A DNA stretch of 64,000 nucleotides from Tamarix chinensis (Eukaryota > Streptophyta > Magnoliopsida > Caryophyllales > Tamaricaceae), in NCBI GenBank assembly GCA_030549775.1, contig CM060177.1, forward strand, positions 90,458,736 to 90,522,735, read 5' to 3'. Each line of letters opens with the position of its first letter. The first letter of the stretch is position 1. Shown here one piece after another: positions 45,566 to 58,900 of the stretch. The position numbers and the translations under genes were made by a program. The notes under the pieces were generated by a model. That model searched no databases. It was given only the letters and a program-made list of their open reading frames with translations, and was not told the DNA's origin.

Positions 45566-48500
45566 TGTAATACCCCCACATTTTGAACTCAAAAAATAAA
45601 AATAAAGACAATATGGAATCATTATAAAAACAAAACTAGGAAATGTGACCATCACATCAACCATGAGAAATGTATGATCATCATTTAACCCATACCTGAT
45701 ACAAGGCAAAATATAACAACAAATGAAAGAATGTGTGTTATGTTAATAATATAACAATACCAATGGCAACGATGATGAGATTAATAATAGAAGAGACGGT
45801 TTACAAAAATCTAAATATAGGAATCAAAGTAAAGAGTTTAAACAAGTAGAAAAACCAAAAGTATCCCAACACAATGGGTAAAATAAATCTAGCCGGTTAG
45901 CCTAACTCTTAACTAAATGAAAATGTAACTCTCAAACCCCAAGCTATGACTAGCTATTGGCCCATGGAATTATCTTCAACGTACTCTAGTTGAGAATCAT
46001 AAACCTACAAATTGTTTGCTGCTCACTAGACCAGAATGTGGATCATTATAGTGATTAAAAAATAGTATTAGTAAGGTGAGATATCGGTAAAACAAGCTAC
46101 CTAAACACATGGTAAGGGCTCATGTTGTATATTAAAGTCACATAACAACGTAGTGATAAGCATGCTAACATAGTATAAAACCTCAAACTCAAGATATAGT
46201 ATAACTAGACATACTTGCATAGAAATCATGGAAGAATAATAATATGTATCATGTATTACAATCACATAACAAAAATCGTATTATAAATCTTCATTTAGTG
46301 ACCACATAATTTCTAATTATTAAGATAATATGTCCAACCATGCCCACTTCTCCACCACGAACAAAAGTCATTGAGATATAACACACAAAATGGGATATCA
46401 AACCCACCACACAGGGTCAAGATAAATCAAATAGGCTTTTCTCCTAAGATACCACACCCGCCGCACGTCGAACACACTTAGCATGAGGGCTAACACATAT
46501 TATGATATCACGCCCACCACATGTGGTTAGAGTACTAGGATACCTCACCCACTATACCTTAAATGCCTTAGACGTATAGGCTACACAAGTTGGGATACCA
46601 CATTCGCCTAAGACATGGATAATGCAAAGAGCTTAGGAGTTTGTACTGGGATACCTCGCCCACCTGTACTAGACACTGATACCACATCAGTCTGCTACAG
46701 TATAATCTTGTACCTCAAAGATATGTGCATACCCCTTTCCAGCCATAACACGACAAAGAAATAAATATGTACTGAGTAAAAAGATAAAAACACAAGGCGA
46801 CCCACCCACCAACTCCCAGCTAACTACCCTAAGAGTTGGAAAAAAAGGCTCAAATAAAATCTTAATTCATCATCATTAATTACCAAGTGAGATCACAAAT
46901 CACAATTTCATTCCATCAATAACAAATTTGGGTGTTTTCAAATGATAACACTAAATACATCACAAGGTATATAAAGCTACCATTTGGGTGTTTAGAGGTG
47001 ACGTGAAACTAAGTCACACAAAGCCCACGATATTATCATCTCAATCCATATAAAAATAAAATTAAGCATAATTGAAATAATGAATAAATTGCTGTAATTA
47101 CATAATAATATTAATATAGAACACCCGAAGGAAGAACATTAAGTATCGAGCAAGCATGGTGAAATTAGGTGGACCAATCGGTCGGTTCCTTTGACTAGTC
47201 GAATGATCTGGTCTCACTATACTTGAGAAAATAACACATAGTAAAACCAATCGGTTGGTTGGTCTAGTCGATCAACTGTTCATAGGAACCAGTTGATGGG
47301 TTTGGCCAAACTAGCTTATAAGTCTACGCATACGCCAAACCACTCCGGTCATAAGGAAATCGGTTGATGGGATCAACAACTTGATCAACTATTCAAGCAA
47401 CTAGTTGACCGATTATAACAAATCGGTCAACTAGTCTGGGCTAAACAACACCTAGATGTGCAAACCAAACATGAACTAAATTGTTATTTTTTTTTCAAAT
47501 TAACCCCATCATGCTTCTATGTTGTAGAACATATCAAAAAACATACTCCACATAAATCATGGTAGGATTCTTTACTCAACAAGATCATGCTTGAATTTCA
47601 CCAAACTTATGCATGATATAAAAAAGACTCAAACATGTTCCAAAAACTTCATAAATCAAAATATGGCAACATGCTTGAATCTAATAACTCAACATAATAC
47701 ATACACATCACATAACATACTAAGAACATAGAACCTCAACAAACAACACACGACCTCATTCATATTAGAGATAAGGATGCCTTAACTCCAAACAAATCTT
47801 ATAGCACAAAAATACTCATAACTCGATGATCTCTACCAAGATCTTGACTTCCTAAGAGAATCAAGAATCAAAACCATTAAAACTTATTTACAAAACTTAA
47901 ATAAAATGAAAGCAAAAGAAGAAGGAGAAGAAAAATGGCATAGCACATCAAAACTAAAATTGGAGAGTGAAAACCAAGATCTTCAACCTTTCTCAAAACC
48001 TTAATCATTCCCTACTTAATAGAAATAAAGGAGAACTAAAGTTAATACTAGGGGAAGAAATACATGACAAGAATTTGACTAAAGGATGAAGAAATAAGAG
48101 GTAAGGCTTTGTCTTCGCAACAGAGAAGAAAATGGAAGGGAGGTGAAGAATGCCCAATACTTAGGAATTTTTCATAAAGAAAAATGGAGAGAATGTGCGG
48201 GTGTAGAAGGTAATTAGTGAAATGAATAAAGAATGAAGTGTATAGAAGAGAGTGATGACTTGGTTGAGTATGGACAACCAAGTGTAAGAGAATGCATGAT
48301 GAAGTGAGGGAGGTGGAGTGTAGTTAGGAGGAGATATGATAGAGGGTTGGTAAGTTAGGGAAAGAGCATAGGAAGTCAAACACACGGCTATGACTGTTTA
48401 AAGAGAGAAGAAAGTAAAGGAGAAGAGAGAAGGTGAGAAATACCTTAAAAAATACTTTTGGAAATTTTTTCGCTAAATAAAAATAAAAAAATGATCTAAA

Positions 48501-48850
48501 TAATATAAAGCTAACCCCAAAACACCAAACTATTATTATTAGTACAAACAGCTTATAATTATAAGTGTTCATAAACATTGGAAAGAGATTCAAATTAAAA
48601 TTAGAAAAGAATATTAAATTACAAACAATTAGTCGATTGGTTTGAGTAAACTAGTCGACTGGTTTGTCGAAAAATAAAATTGGCAGTTCTTGAGTGTACC
48701 GGTCGATCGGTTAGGAAAGTCAGTTAATTGACGTGTTAGAAATTCACAACTTTATTATAATTTCAAGCCATTTTCAAAATAAAAACTAATTTATTTTATA
48801 TTAAAATAATTTGAAATACATATTTAAGAATTTTAGGATGAGGTATTATA
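45566..48850 (+). mobile_element. element E: 3.3-kb family copy
   Basis: Starts TGTAATACCCCCACATTTTG and ends GATGAGGTATTATA (the last CA decayed to TA). The flanks CTAAT (45561-45565) and CTAAC (48851-48855) are a 5-bp duplication with one change. It is the most diverged copy. Instead of CCGGTGG boxes it has gataccacacccaccac-type repeats (about 46380-46690), then a GTCGACTAGTC-rich segment, and the family's GA-rich tract at 48050-48440. No coding sequence. Confidence 0.72.
47160..47445. repeat. CGGTTGACTAGTCGA-type palindromic repeats in element E
   Basis: In 285 bp the strings aatcggt, ggttgatc, ctagtcga and gtcaactag recur at least ten times on both strands. A shorter patch of the same words (gtcgattggtttgag, ctagtcgactggtttg) lies at 48632-48730. 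Cross-pairing gives many small stem options. Confidence 0.65.
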
Positions 48851-48855
48851 CTAAC

Positions 48856-50040
48856 ACTTGATGAGATTCCCAAAATCTTAAAGAGGATCAAATCGAGGGA
48901 GGCAAACAACCATATATGAGAAGAGGGAACCCATCAAACCCACTTGCAACATAGATAACTACAATTCAGACATGAAACACAGATTTAAATTAGGAAGACT
49001 TTTTGAAAAGGCAACCTAAGTTACCATGTCTAGAAGTTTTCTAATATGAGCCCATAACAAAAAGAACATTCATCTTCTCAACCTACATTCCTCCGCCTAG
49101 CCTCATCTCCAATTTCAACCTACTCATCTAATTTTTATTGTAAATCTGATCCATCATCATTAGACTCATCCTTTCCCCATTTCCTATTCCCACTTTCAAT
49201 CTCATGGACAAGGAATTCCTCCAAATGGGCATCTAGATATGAGATTATGTTTTTAATGGGAACAACATACTACATTGGGTTTGTGATTAAAGTAGTGGTT
49301 GAATTGATGAAGGGGTTAGAGTCTTGAGAGAGTTGAAGTATTGACTTAGATCGATTGAGCTCAGGTTGGATGAGTGGTTGTTGGTGCTAGTCATCGCAAA
49401 TAGATTTGGGATACAAGCTAGACATGGACAAAATCATGATTTTAGATTGAAGGGGGCGAACCAGGATGTCTATATATATATATATGTAAATTGAAGATCA
49501 ATTTGATTCTTTGTTTGGTTAGTTTTATTTTAATTAGCTCTGAGGTTTGTATTTAATAGTATAATTTTTTGACGTGAAATGGATAATAAACTAAATATTT
49601 CCTCACTTAACTAAGAAAGAAATGGATGAGTTTTACTTTTAAAGGTATTCAACATTAAACAATAAGAGAAAAAATATAAGGAATTATAAATAACGTAAAT
49701 GATGGTAAAATTATTATTTGGTAGGATTAAATTTAAAATTTCAAAAATTTTTGATGGCAAGTCAATACTCACTATAATTATAAAATTATTTGATATATAA
49801 CCTTCAAAATTTAGAAATATATTGTATATTTATAAAAAAATCAAACTTATATCACATATTTCATCTAAGATTATATTATACATTTTTTTAATTATTAATA
49901 ATTCTTGATATATATAAATAATATTATAAAATAATTTGTTAACATAAATATAATTATTTAATTTTTATATTATAATTTAAAAAATTAATGGTCAAATATA
50001 TTTTCGAAATCTGTAAAACAAAGGTAGTATTAGCATTTTT
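48856..50040. other. gene-free DNA before the TatB-like gene
   Basis: AT-rich, with (TA)n at about 49470 and no coding signal. The last 60 bp before 50040 mark the shift to gene-like composition. Confidence 0.5.
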
Positions 50041-50242
50041 TTTTTGACTTTATCCTTCGATCTCAGTCTCCGCCGGTGTAGTTCCAGACGCCTCCATAGG
50101 CTCCAAGCGACGGTCTTCTCCCGGTGAATTTCACCCTACCCTTCCGTCATTTCCTCGGTAGGACTTCACCGTCACTTTCTTCGACCGAAAACCTGCCGAA
50201 TTAGGCAGCCGAAGTTTTGCGGACGGGGAAGAAACACTGAGA

Positions 50243-51720
50243 ATGCTTGGATTATCGTACGGAGAAATCTTCCTCATTCTCGGCGCAACCGCTGCCTTAA
50301 TCGGTAACAAAGTTCTTAGTGCATTTTCCTTCCCGTTCTCTTTAGACACTTGTGTGTATATGTATAAAGATTTAGTTTTCTGACGAAGAAGGAATTGGGA
50401 AGTACAGGACCAAAGGACCTTCCGAGAGTAGCAAGAACAGCTGGAAGGCTTGTTGGACGAGCTATTGGTTACGGTCAATTGGCTCGTGGGCAGTTGGATA
50501 ATGTCATGCAAAATACTCAGCTTCGTCAGGTTTTCTAGATTTAATTGTTCTTACTCTTTCAATACCACAGTTCCATTTCATTTAAAAGAACCGAGTACTT
50601 TGTAGATTATTTGATTATTAATTAGAGGTTTACAAATTCATATTTTGGATGACAATTTCTGGAAACTATCTGATTCGGATTCAATTGAATCGTTTAATTG
50701 CACTCTGTAATAAATAATTAGGTGCAAATGCATTCTCATGTATAGGTGAATAAAGAGCTGCAAGATGCAATGACACAACTTGATGCAATTCGTCATGAAA
50801 TTCGCGGCATCTCTCTTGTGAATCCCGGTCCTTTTACTCGAAGGCTTGATGATATTACTTCCAATCAAACAAGTGCCGATAATGGTTAGGAGTCCAGCTG
50901 TGCATTTATTTTCTATATAGCTCTGTTCTTTTTTGTTGTATGAGTCATAAATGCCGATGATTGATTTCTAGGAGTTACGGGTGATGCTGTGCTTCCTACT
51001 TCTGATCAACTGCAGAATACTGCTGTTGATCCATCATCACCACCTCCACCAAAACAGCAGCAATGTGGACCAGTATCTGCACAACAACCAAGCTTCAACC
51101 CAGCAGCAAATGTATGCAGGGTATAAAACTGTTTTGAGTTTATTTTGAACTGTTACGCCTTACCATCGATAAGATTTTTATGTTATTTAACGTGATGAAA
51201 GTTTTAGAGACAAATGTGTTCAAAGTTTACTGTTTTATTTAACTCTCTCTCCCCCCCTCTCTGTATTGAAGTGTTAGGCTTTATCTCATGCCAAGATTTC
51301 ATATGTGCACAGGAGCACAGGTCAATTCCAAAAATACCTTCAGCTTCCTCTGATTTGCATAGCCAAGCGACTGTGTATTCTAGGTTGGCTGAATCCCAAG
51401 TTGTAAAGGCTGGATCAACTCAGCCTAATCTTGATATACCCTTGGCTAATGATGATAAGCCGGGTTTGCTAACTGTTCTGCCTGTATCTGCGGAAAGCGC
51501 TGGTTTGTTACCAAATCGCCATGGTATACATGCTCCGTATGGTTGTACTATGTTTTGGATTAGTATTTTGGTGGATTTGATGATGATATAGTTTGTTTTT
51601 GTCATTCTAGGGGAGATGACGGGCTCTGATATTGTGTTAGAAGCGGTTGTGGAGGCAGAGGTTGCACGGAATGCAAAGGATTTCTTTTCACAGCCCCAGA
51701 ATCAGATAAAATCTGAATGA
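50243..51720 (+). CDS. TatB/Hcf106-like protein, probably the mitochondrial Tat subunit, six exons
   Basis: Likely partner of TatC in a twin-arginine translocase of the mitochondrial inner membrane. Exons: 50243-50303, 50408-50529, 50746-50884, 50972-51111 (or 51120), 51313-51523, 51611-51720. They keep frame and give 260 (or 263) residues; the exon-4 donor is ambiguous because both GT sites are in phase. Residues 4-20 form a single membrane helix with Glu8, the position of the key glutamate of bacterial TatB. The hinge GPKDLPR follows at 21-27, then a basic amphipathic helix (VARTAGRLVGRAIG), a charged helix (KELQDAMTQLDAIRHEIR), a Pro/Gln-rich linker, and a C-terminus near VVEAEVARNAKDFF. 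There is no long N-terminal presequence, which argues against thylakoid Hcf106. From memory this matches the plant nuclear TatB-like family (Arabidopsis At5g43680 type). The gene is intact. Confidence 0.82.
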
Positions 51721-51954
51721 CATTGTAGGGCATAGTAGTTGCATTGCTTTGGAATATCTAGGATTTCAAAAGAGAAGTCAACTTCGGTGCAGCTCATAAA
51801 TCTATGTCCATCGATCATTCATCAATATATGATAGGCCTTTTCAATCAAAATCTAGGCTCGGCAATCCAGGTGAAGTAAACATGCTTTTGATTCACTGTC
51901 TTCTAAATTCTCAATCAAGTGTACACTTTTTAGAGATATGAACAATTAAATAAG

Positions 51955-52106
51955 GGGTGTTCAAATGGTATTCATGGGTCAGCCCTGCTCATGTTTACCT
52001 CAACCCATGCAACTGAAGCAACCCAACCCAGTGTTTGGTTTGGTCATTATTGATTCAGCCCAACACATTGTAGCTCTTGGGCTATATGGTTTGACCATGG
52101 ATTATA

Positions 52107-52142
<36 letters not shown>

Positions 52143-52330
52143 TTATTTATTTATATACACCATCATCTTAACTCCACCACCACTACCACCTTGGTTTCTT
52201 CAATGGGTCGGACTAGCCATGGCAAATGCAAACCAGCCCATGAAATTCATTGGTGGGATAGGTGTGTTGTTTGACTACTTTCTACGGGTTAGTATGGGTT
52301 GAACCCATGGTAGGAGGTAATTAAAGTGGG
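51955..52330. mobile_element. candidate small repeat element with (TA)n core
   Basis: Opens aggggtgttcaaatgg and contains gggtcagccc, caacccaaccca and, further right, gggtcggactagcc and gggttgaaccc. These are the sense and antisense words of common plant gggttgggt-type MITEs, around a (TA)n run at 52113-52140. No clean inverted ends or target duplication were found. Confidence 0.35.
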
Positions 52331-52689
52331 TTCGTATGGTTTTAACCAAAGACTATTCTTATCTTGTGTTTTCAAGCATGATACGATATTTGCATTTTTC
52401 CTTATGATAACTATTTGGGCTACGATGTTATTGTTGTTAAAGTGCCTTATTATCTTTGGTTAGGATTTGGTCCGACTAGTAGTGTTATACATGAAAAACA
52501 TTTGTTTGGGATTTTGATTTATTATTTAGTCGAGGGACATGTTCAAAGCCAAATCCTGATAAACTTATGAGTGACCATTCTCAAGCCATAATATTGAGCG
52601 CTGGGGATATAAGGAATGTGGACTGAAGTTAAGAATTGGCCGTTGAAAGTTCATAATCTTGGTGCAAGAGGGATGTCTAGGGAAAGGAG

Positions 52690-55313
52690 ATGATGTTATG
52701 TGAGGACCCTTGCCAAAAACAAACTAGCAGGGGAGGAAGAAAACAAAGCCGCGATGATTATCCATGGACAAGATTAGCCTCAACAACCATTTTTTTGAGC
52801 CCAAGAAGAAAGGAAAAAGGCACGTCACTGATTGTGGATTATCTTATAATGGGCATTTCAAACATGATTCTATAGCAACTTTTCCAAGCACATGGAGAGG
52901 TTTTGGATGCTTTTGTGTTTGCAAAATCAAAAGAAATTGTACCTACAGGTTTGCTTTCGTTAGATTTACAAACGAGGAGAATGACATGATTGTTATAAGT
53001 AGGGAGGATGGCAGTGGGATAGAGATTCATCTCGGTGAAGGTTGCACAATTTGCAAGATCCAAATGAGAGGTTGTAGGGCATCACATGGAGAAGCATAGA
53101 AATGAACAAGGAGACATGAAGAATCAAAGATTCAAGCCAGGAAATTGTGAAGGTAGAACATATAAGGAAGTACTCATCCCACCACGTAGACCATTAGAGA
53201 ATGAGATAGAAAGGCCAACAAAGATGGAGAAGATTAAGGTAGTGTTTAGAACTACAAGTAGTGATAACTTGGATTGGCTCAATAAGAGTGCTGTGGGGAT
53301 AACCAACTTCATGCCATTAGCTAGCACCATTGAAATGTATATTAATAGTAGAGGAGTTAATGGGATTAAAGTAAAATTCTTGGGGGCGCCTAAGTAGTAT
53401 TCTCAGAGATTGAAAATAAGAAGGTTATGTTAAAAAGTGAATGTTCATGGCTGAAGCAATGGTATCGGCAAGTTGAAGAGTGCTCACTTAATGATAGAAT
53501 AGAGTTGAGGGAAACATGTTTGTGGATAATGGGGGTTCCTCTCCTTGCTTGGACCTATGTTACTTTTTTCAACATTGGATCTCTCTAGGGAAGGATGATG
53601 TCGATTGAAAATGTACATCTTCAAGATGCTTCATTTGAAAGCTATAAGATTTGTGTAAGATTTGCATCTTTACTCAATGCATGGAAAACAATGAAGAGGA
53701 GGTTTGGCTCAATATTAGTGGAAATTCAATTATGATGTATGTCTTGGATGAAAGCTGGTTGACAATGTGAAAATCATGCCTGTTGGTAAGGGGGATGGCA
53801 GTGAGGTGGAAGATGAAACAATAGTTGACGATGAAGATGAGAAGTGAAGGTAACTTGATAGGCAAAATTAATGATGGCATTGGAAAAGGAGGAAGGCTAG
53901 TAAGGTAATTATGAGGTGTTTGTCATTTTCCAATGAAGGCTTTTTTGTCGAGGAGTTTTCTTTGGGTAAAGATGAAAGAAGGCTAGAGAATGTTCCACAC
54001 CAAAATTTGAAAGTTCCCAATGAAACATCGGAAGAGGTCCCGTTGCTAATTAATTACGTGCAGCTCCATCACAACTTGTACTATACTTGACACGTGAAGA
54101 GAGTTAGCAACATGATTTTAATGTGCATATTGATAACCCCTCAATATTTGAAGAGGTTGTAAAGGTAATATATGGAATCAATCAAGATATAAGAGGATTT
54201 TTATCCACCTCGGTCTTTGGCCCATCATTGCCTCTAGGTTTTGAGTATTTATCCCCGCCAAAAGTAAAATTAGCTCAGGAGAAAAAGGTGGATTAAATTG
54301 AGAAGGAGGGTAAAGAGAATAGAAACTACAATAGAGGTAAGAAGTGAGAAGCAAACAATCCGTTAGTTGAGCAAGTGATCGACATTGTAGTCTAGCTAGG
54401 GTTGACTAAGAGGATTATGCTAGCCGATGATTACAAAGTTGTTAGCTTGGAATGTTAGGAGTTTAAATGTTAAGCAGAAGCAATGCATAGTGAAAAGTAT
54501 GGTTTGAAGACTTTGACCAAACTTTATATGCTTCAAGGGAACTAAGATTGATGGGGAAGCTAATAATATTAGCAAGAAGTTATGTACAGAGGATAATATG
54601 AAGTGGATAACTAGCAATGCAAAAAGGAGGTAGGGGAGGGGTCTATTGTTGGCATGGGAAGCTAGTATTTTAGATATGATTCATTATGAGCCAGTAAGGT
54701 ATTGGACTATAGTTAAAGGCCACGTTTGGTTCTCTAGATCTAGGTGTATGATCTTTAATGTTTGTGACCCATGCAGTGCTGATAGGTGTGGTGATAGTAA
54801 GCTCTATGTGGGTAAGCATAGAGAGCCAAATAAGGTGTTGATTTGATGGTAAAATAGGAGGTGAGGATAAACCATCCTTCTGTTGCTTGGCTATGGAGCT
54901 AACTAGTGAAGAAGGTATTCGGGAGATCTATCACAAGGAATGGTGAATTTCTTGCTACTCAGTGCACCTTTCTTGTCAAGGTTTGAAGCTAGCATGATAA
55001 AGTAATCTTAGCACTTGTTACGTGTGATTGTATTTTATTTGATATGCTTTAGTTTTGTTGTAATTTGGTTGTACTGAAGGCTTGAGAGGTGTCTTGAGGG
55101 AGAATATAACAATATAGGTTGTTCGACTCATAGTGTGGTTTGTGATGATATGAAGATAGTGTTTTGTACTTTGCTTAGGTTTAGGCTAAGGCAAATGAAT
55201 GGTTCCTCTTTCCAATCCTTCCTAGAGGGTGGGGGAGTGTGGTATAGTGATATAGATGTGTCTACTATCTAGTTTTAATAGAAGTTGCCTACTTATCAAA
55301 AAAAAAAAAAAGG
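52690..55313 (+). mobile_element. LINE (L1-type) relic lacking reverse transcriptase
   Basis: ORF1 traces run from 52764. An RRM-like core contains the RNP1 string YRFAFVRF (about 52940-52965). Next are GRTYKEVL (53152), an INSRGVNGIKVKFLGAP segment, and a DUF4283-like WLKQWY...TCLWIMGVPLLAW stretch (about 53440-53560), in three frames with stops. ORF2 begins at about 54430 with LAWNVRSLN...FICFKGTKID and GRGLLLAWEA, an endonuclease of the AP type, also with stops. No reverse-transcriptase motif follows, so an internal deletion is likely. The 3' end is cttatca followed by poly(A) at 55300-55313. Target duplications were not identified. Confidence 0.75.
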
Positions 55314-55367
55314 AAAAAGAATAGAAATTTCATAATTTGGGCAAACTCTTATTATTAGTATTAGGAT

Positions 55368-55920
55368 TGTTGTGGTGCTAAGGCACTCAATTAGTAATTA
55401 AAGTAGAAATAAGAATGGGAATTTATGAAGGATTTTATTACAAAAGGATTACAATAATTATCCTTTAATATAAGGACTCAAGGAGAGTATAATTAATAAT
55501 ATCCTCTCTCATAATAGGATAACATACCTAGGGAAACACTAAGTATCAGGAGAAACTTAAAACTCTCTCTTTGAACTCTACACTTCTCTCTCTTGGTTTT
55601 GCTCTCCAACATGGAATACCAAACCCTACTACACAAAGCATCTATTTATACTAACATGAGGAGGTTATCGAGAGATAAGCTTTACATGCCTATATTATTT
55701 AACTTTTGTCTAAGAGTTAATTAAGAAGAAAAACATGCCTGCCATCATTGTCTACTTAGTAAACTTTTTTCACTATCCTTATCAAATTGGTAGCCACTTT
55801 TGACCATCTTTATCTAATTAGTAGCTACTTTTGACTATTCAAAAGCTTAATTCTGTAGTAACTTAAGATATGCTTGCCAACTAGTAAGCTTTGAAGGCAA
55901 ATGGTGGCTTTACGTCCACA
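55368..55920 (-). repeat. probable 3' LTR of the antisense copia relic
   Basis: Bounded by TGTTGTGG on the left and GTCCACA on the right. The purine-rich minus-strand tract aagtaggagatt abuts its right edge. Bases 55390-55435 (ctcaattag...gtagaaataagaatgggaatttatg) resemble 58908-58955, the truncated partner LTR. Confidence 0.55.
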
Positions 55921-58900
55921 AATCTCCTACTTAAAGCCACGACATATCTGTTAGGCTAATAAAGGATTGGCACCAAATAAACTTATTCTTGTTGATAGGC
56001 TTTGTTGACATATTTGTTAGATTGTCTTTAGTATGGATTTCTTGATATCCACACTGCTTTTTTCTACCTTCTCACAAACAAAGTGATAATGAACTCGTAT
56101 GTGATTGTTCTTCAAGTGAAATGTTGGATACTTTGCTAAATACACAGAGCAAGGAATCTTCTAAGCTCTTGTAGATACATGTATAACCAAACAACCTCTT
56201 TGATAGCATAAAGCTGGAGTTGAATTAGCTATAAGCTATTGCTTGTAGCTACAATCTATTGCTTATAACTCCACTGGCAGGAGTAAACACATATCATGTG
56301 GTTGATTTGCTTTTGTCAAGATCACCCCTTTATAACATAATGCATCATTTGAGGTACTTTTATGAGTGCTCTCTACTAGGAATACTAATTAGTCCCACTA
56401 TTTGGTCTTGCACAAGCCATGACAAATATCAAGCTACCCATTGTAGACACATACAATGCTCAAGACTTGTTCGTCCTCTCTATTTCACTGCTAGGGCTCA
56501 TACTTAAGGATAACTTGAAATTAATAGGAAGAGGGGTAGAATTAGAAATTAGCTTACATCTTGCATATTGAAGCGCTGCAAGGTACTTGCTAAATCTTCC
56601 TATTATATCTGTCTTAGCAAGATTTCATCCCTAGAATATTGTTTGTTGGTCTCAAATCCTTTATTTCAAGCTCCTAAGTCAATTAAATTGTTAAATCTAT
56701 GATACAATCTTTGTTGGGGTCGGCCACCAACATGTTGTCAACAAGACAAAATCACCATCACCAAATCTCTTGATGTATGCACAAGGACCTGTGTATAGTT
56801 TGTTGTATCCAAGGTTCATGATGAAGGAATAAAATCTCTTATACTAGTGTCTTGACACCTTTGTTTAACCACCAAACGAAGCTCTCTTTTCTTTTTCTTC
56901 AAAACCTTCCTGTTAGAGCATTCATTTGGCCCTATATTGCTCTACTTGGTCATTACCATCTTGTTTGATCTTATATCGATAATATTCATTCCTTGTGGTT
57001 GGAACAATATGCTATGTTTTATTTTTATGGAAAGCTTCAATTTTTTCCTACATTGCTACCATCTACAAAAAAGCTTCTCAGCTTTTAGTGCCTCTTGGAA
57101 AGTTGATGGTTCTCTATCTTCTGAAAGTAGATAGTATGTAAAGTTTTTATCTTTAGACCTTCATGTTTTGATCTTTCTTTAACTTGAACTGTAGTCATTT
57201 TTGGTTCTTTCCCTTGCACTTTATCTTTACAAAATAGTACATCTCTATCGATTATCACCTTATGGGCAATGAGATCCCACAAGAGATACCCCTTAACTCC
57301 ATCAACATACCCTTGTGAAAATATATTTTCTTGATTTTGAATCCAGCTTTGATATTTCTTGGCTATTGTGTATGAAATATACTAGACTTCCAAATATAAG
57401 TAAGCGGGACCAGTAGACTTACTCGTTCACATCTCCTTTTGTCTTTAGATTAATTATGTTTGATTGTGATCAATTGATCACATAACAACCCAAAATGACT
57501 TGGCTAATCTCACAATCCTCAACATTGCTCTTGTTTATTCCAACAAGGATTTATTCATTCGCTTTGTTGCTTCATTTTGCTGTGTACGCTACAGTGAACT
57601 GCTTTTTGATACCTTCTTTTTGTCAGAAGTTATTGGTGTCATCAGTGGTATATTCTCCTCAATTATCTATCCTTAAGTGCTTAATCTTTTCTTAGATTCA
57701 AGCTCTACTTATGCTTTAAATTGTTTGAAAATTTTGAACACATTAACCTTCCCTTTGATTCGGATGGATCCATCATCTCCTGAAGTAATTATCATGGAGT
57801 AATTATCAATGAAAGATACAAAGTACCTTGTGCTTCCTGGGGACATAACTGGTGCTTGCCAAATATCAGAGTGAATAAACTTTAAGATAGATTTGCTTCT
57901 ACCAGTAGAAGCCTCAACCCATGTTACGTACTAACACAATGCTTACAAAAAGGTAAAGATACCTTTTTGGGCTCGGGAAGAAGCTTTTATTTATTTGATT
58001 GTACAAATCTCGTTCTGACATGTGGTCTAGCTTGCAATGCCACATTATTGTTGATTTTTTTGCAAAGCTTGCTGTCACAATAGTTATTTCTCCTTCTTGT
58101 AGTGTTTCTCATTTAAGCATGTACAGAATTGTAGCTACATTTTTTGTTTTCATTTGTACAAGCACTCCTTTTATAATTTTTATGATCTCATATTGAACAT
58201 GGTTTTGCATCCATTGCTATCTAATTGCCTCAAAGATTTTTCTTGGATGGTAGCAACAAACATCTTTAGTTTGATAGTACCAATACAAGATGATGTTTCC
58301 CATGGATGTAGATCTTCAAAGATAGGTTCATATCGATGAAATCATTCTCTTTGTGGTCATATGCCATATAGCTCCCCAATATATGTGCCTAGCTTTAGTA
58401 CCTATTGTTATCTTGCTATATAAGATTTCACCACTTGCTAAACAATCCCGAGCTTTTGATGATTTGCGACCTTTTCCTTTGATTTGTTTGTTCTTTATGA
58501 GATGCTTGCACTCTTTCTTGCCACATTAATAACACTTTAGTATCCTTACTTTACTTTGATCTACTCTACTTGTAGCTCCCACTAGAGTCACATTCTATTG
58601 ATCTCCCTCCTTTCATTGCCAAAGCCTAACCTTGTGTGGCTATCCTTCTTGCTCCTTGTGCTTATTTTCTTCTTCAAGAACTGAGGCCACTATTTCATGA
58701 AAGGCTAGGACTTTTGATGACAAGTTTAATCATATGAATCTGATAGACTTTGGAGTAGAATTTGACTTCGCTAAACCACACATATATATATTATACCTCA
58801 AATGCCAAAATTTGAGAAAATATATTATTTAGACTTTAGAGTGTTGATATGGTCAGTTATTGAGGTTAATTCCATCATTCGAAGGGTGTATAGAATTTTA

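Noticed and set aside
50131..50511. 126-codon minus-strand ORF
   Set aside because: Shadow of exons 1-2 of the TatB-like gene on the other strand.
57495..58339. Several 60-66-codon plus-strand ORFs
   Set aside because: Opposite strand of the antisense copia relic; the minus strand holds the recognisable integrase and RT traces.
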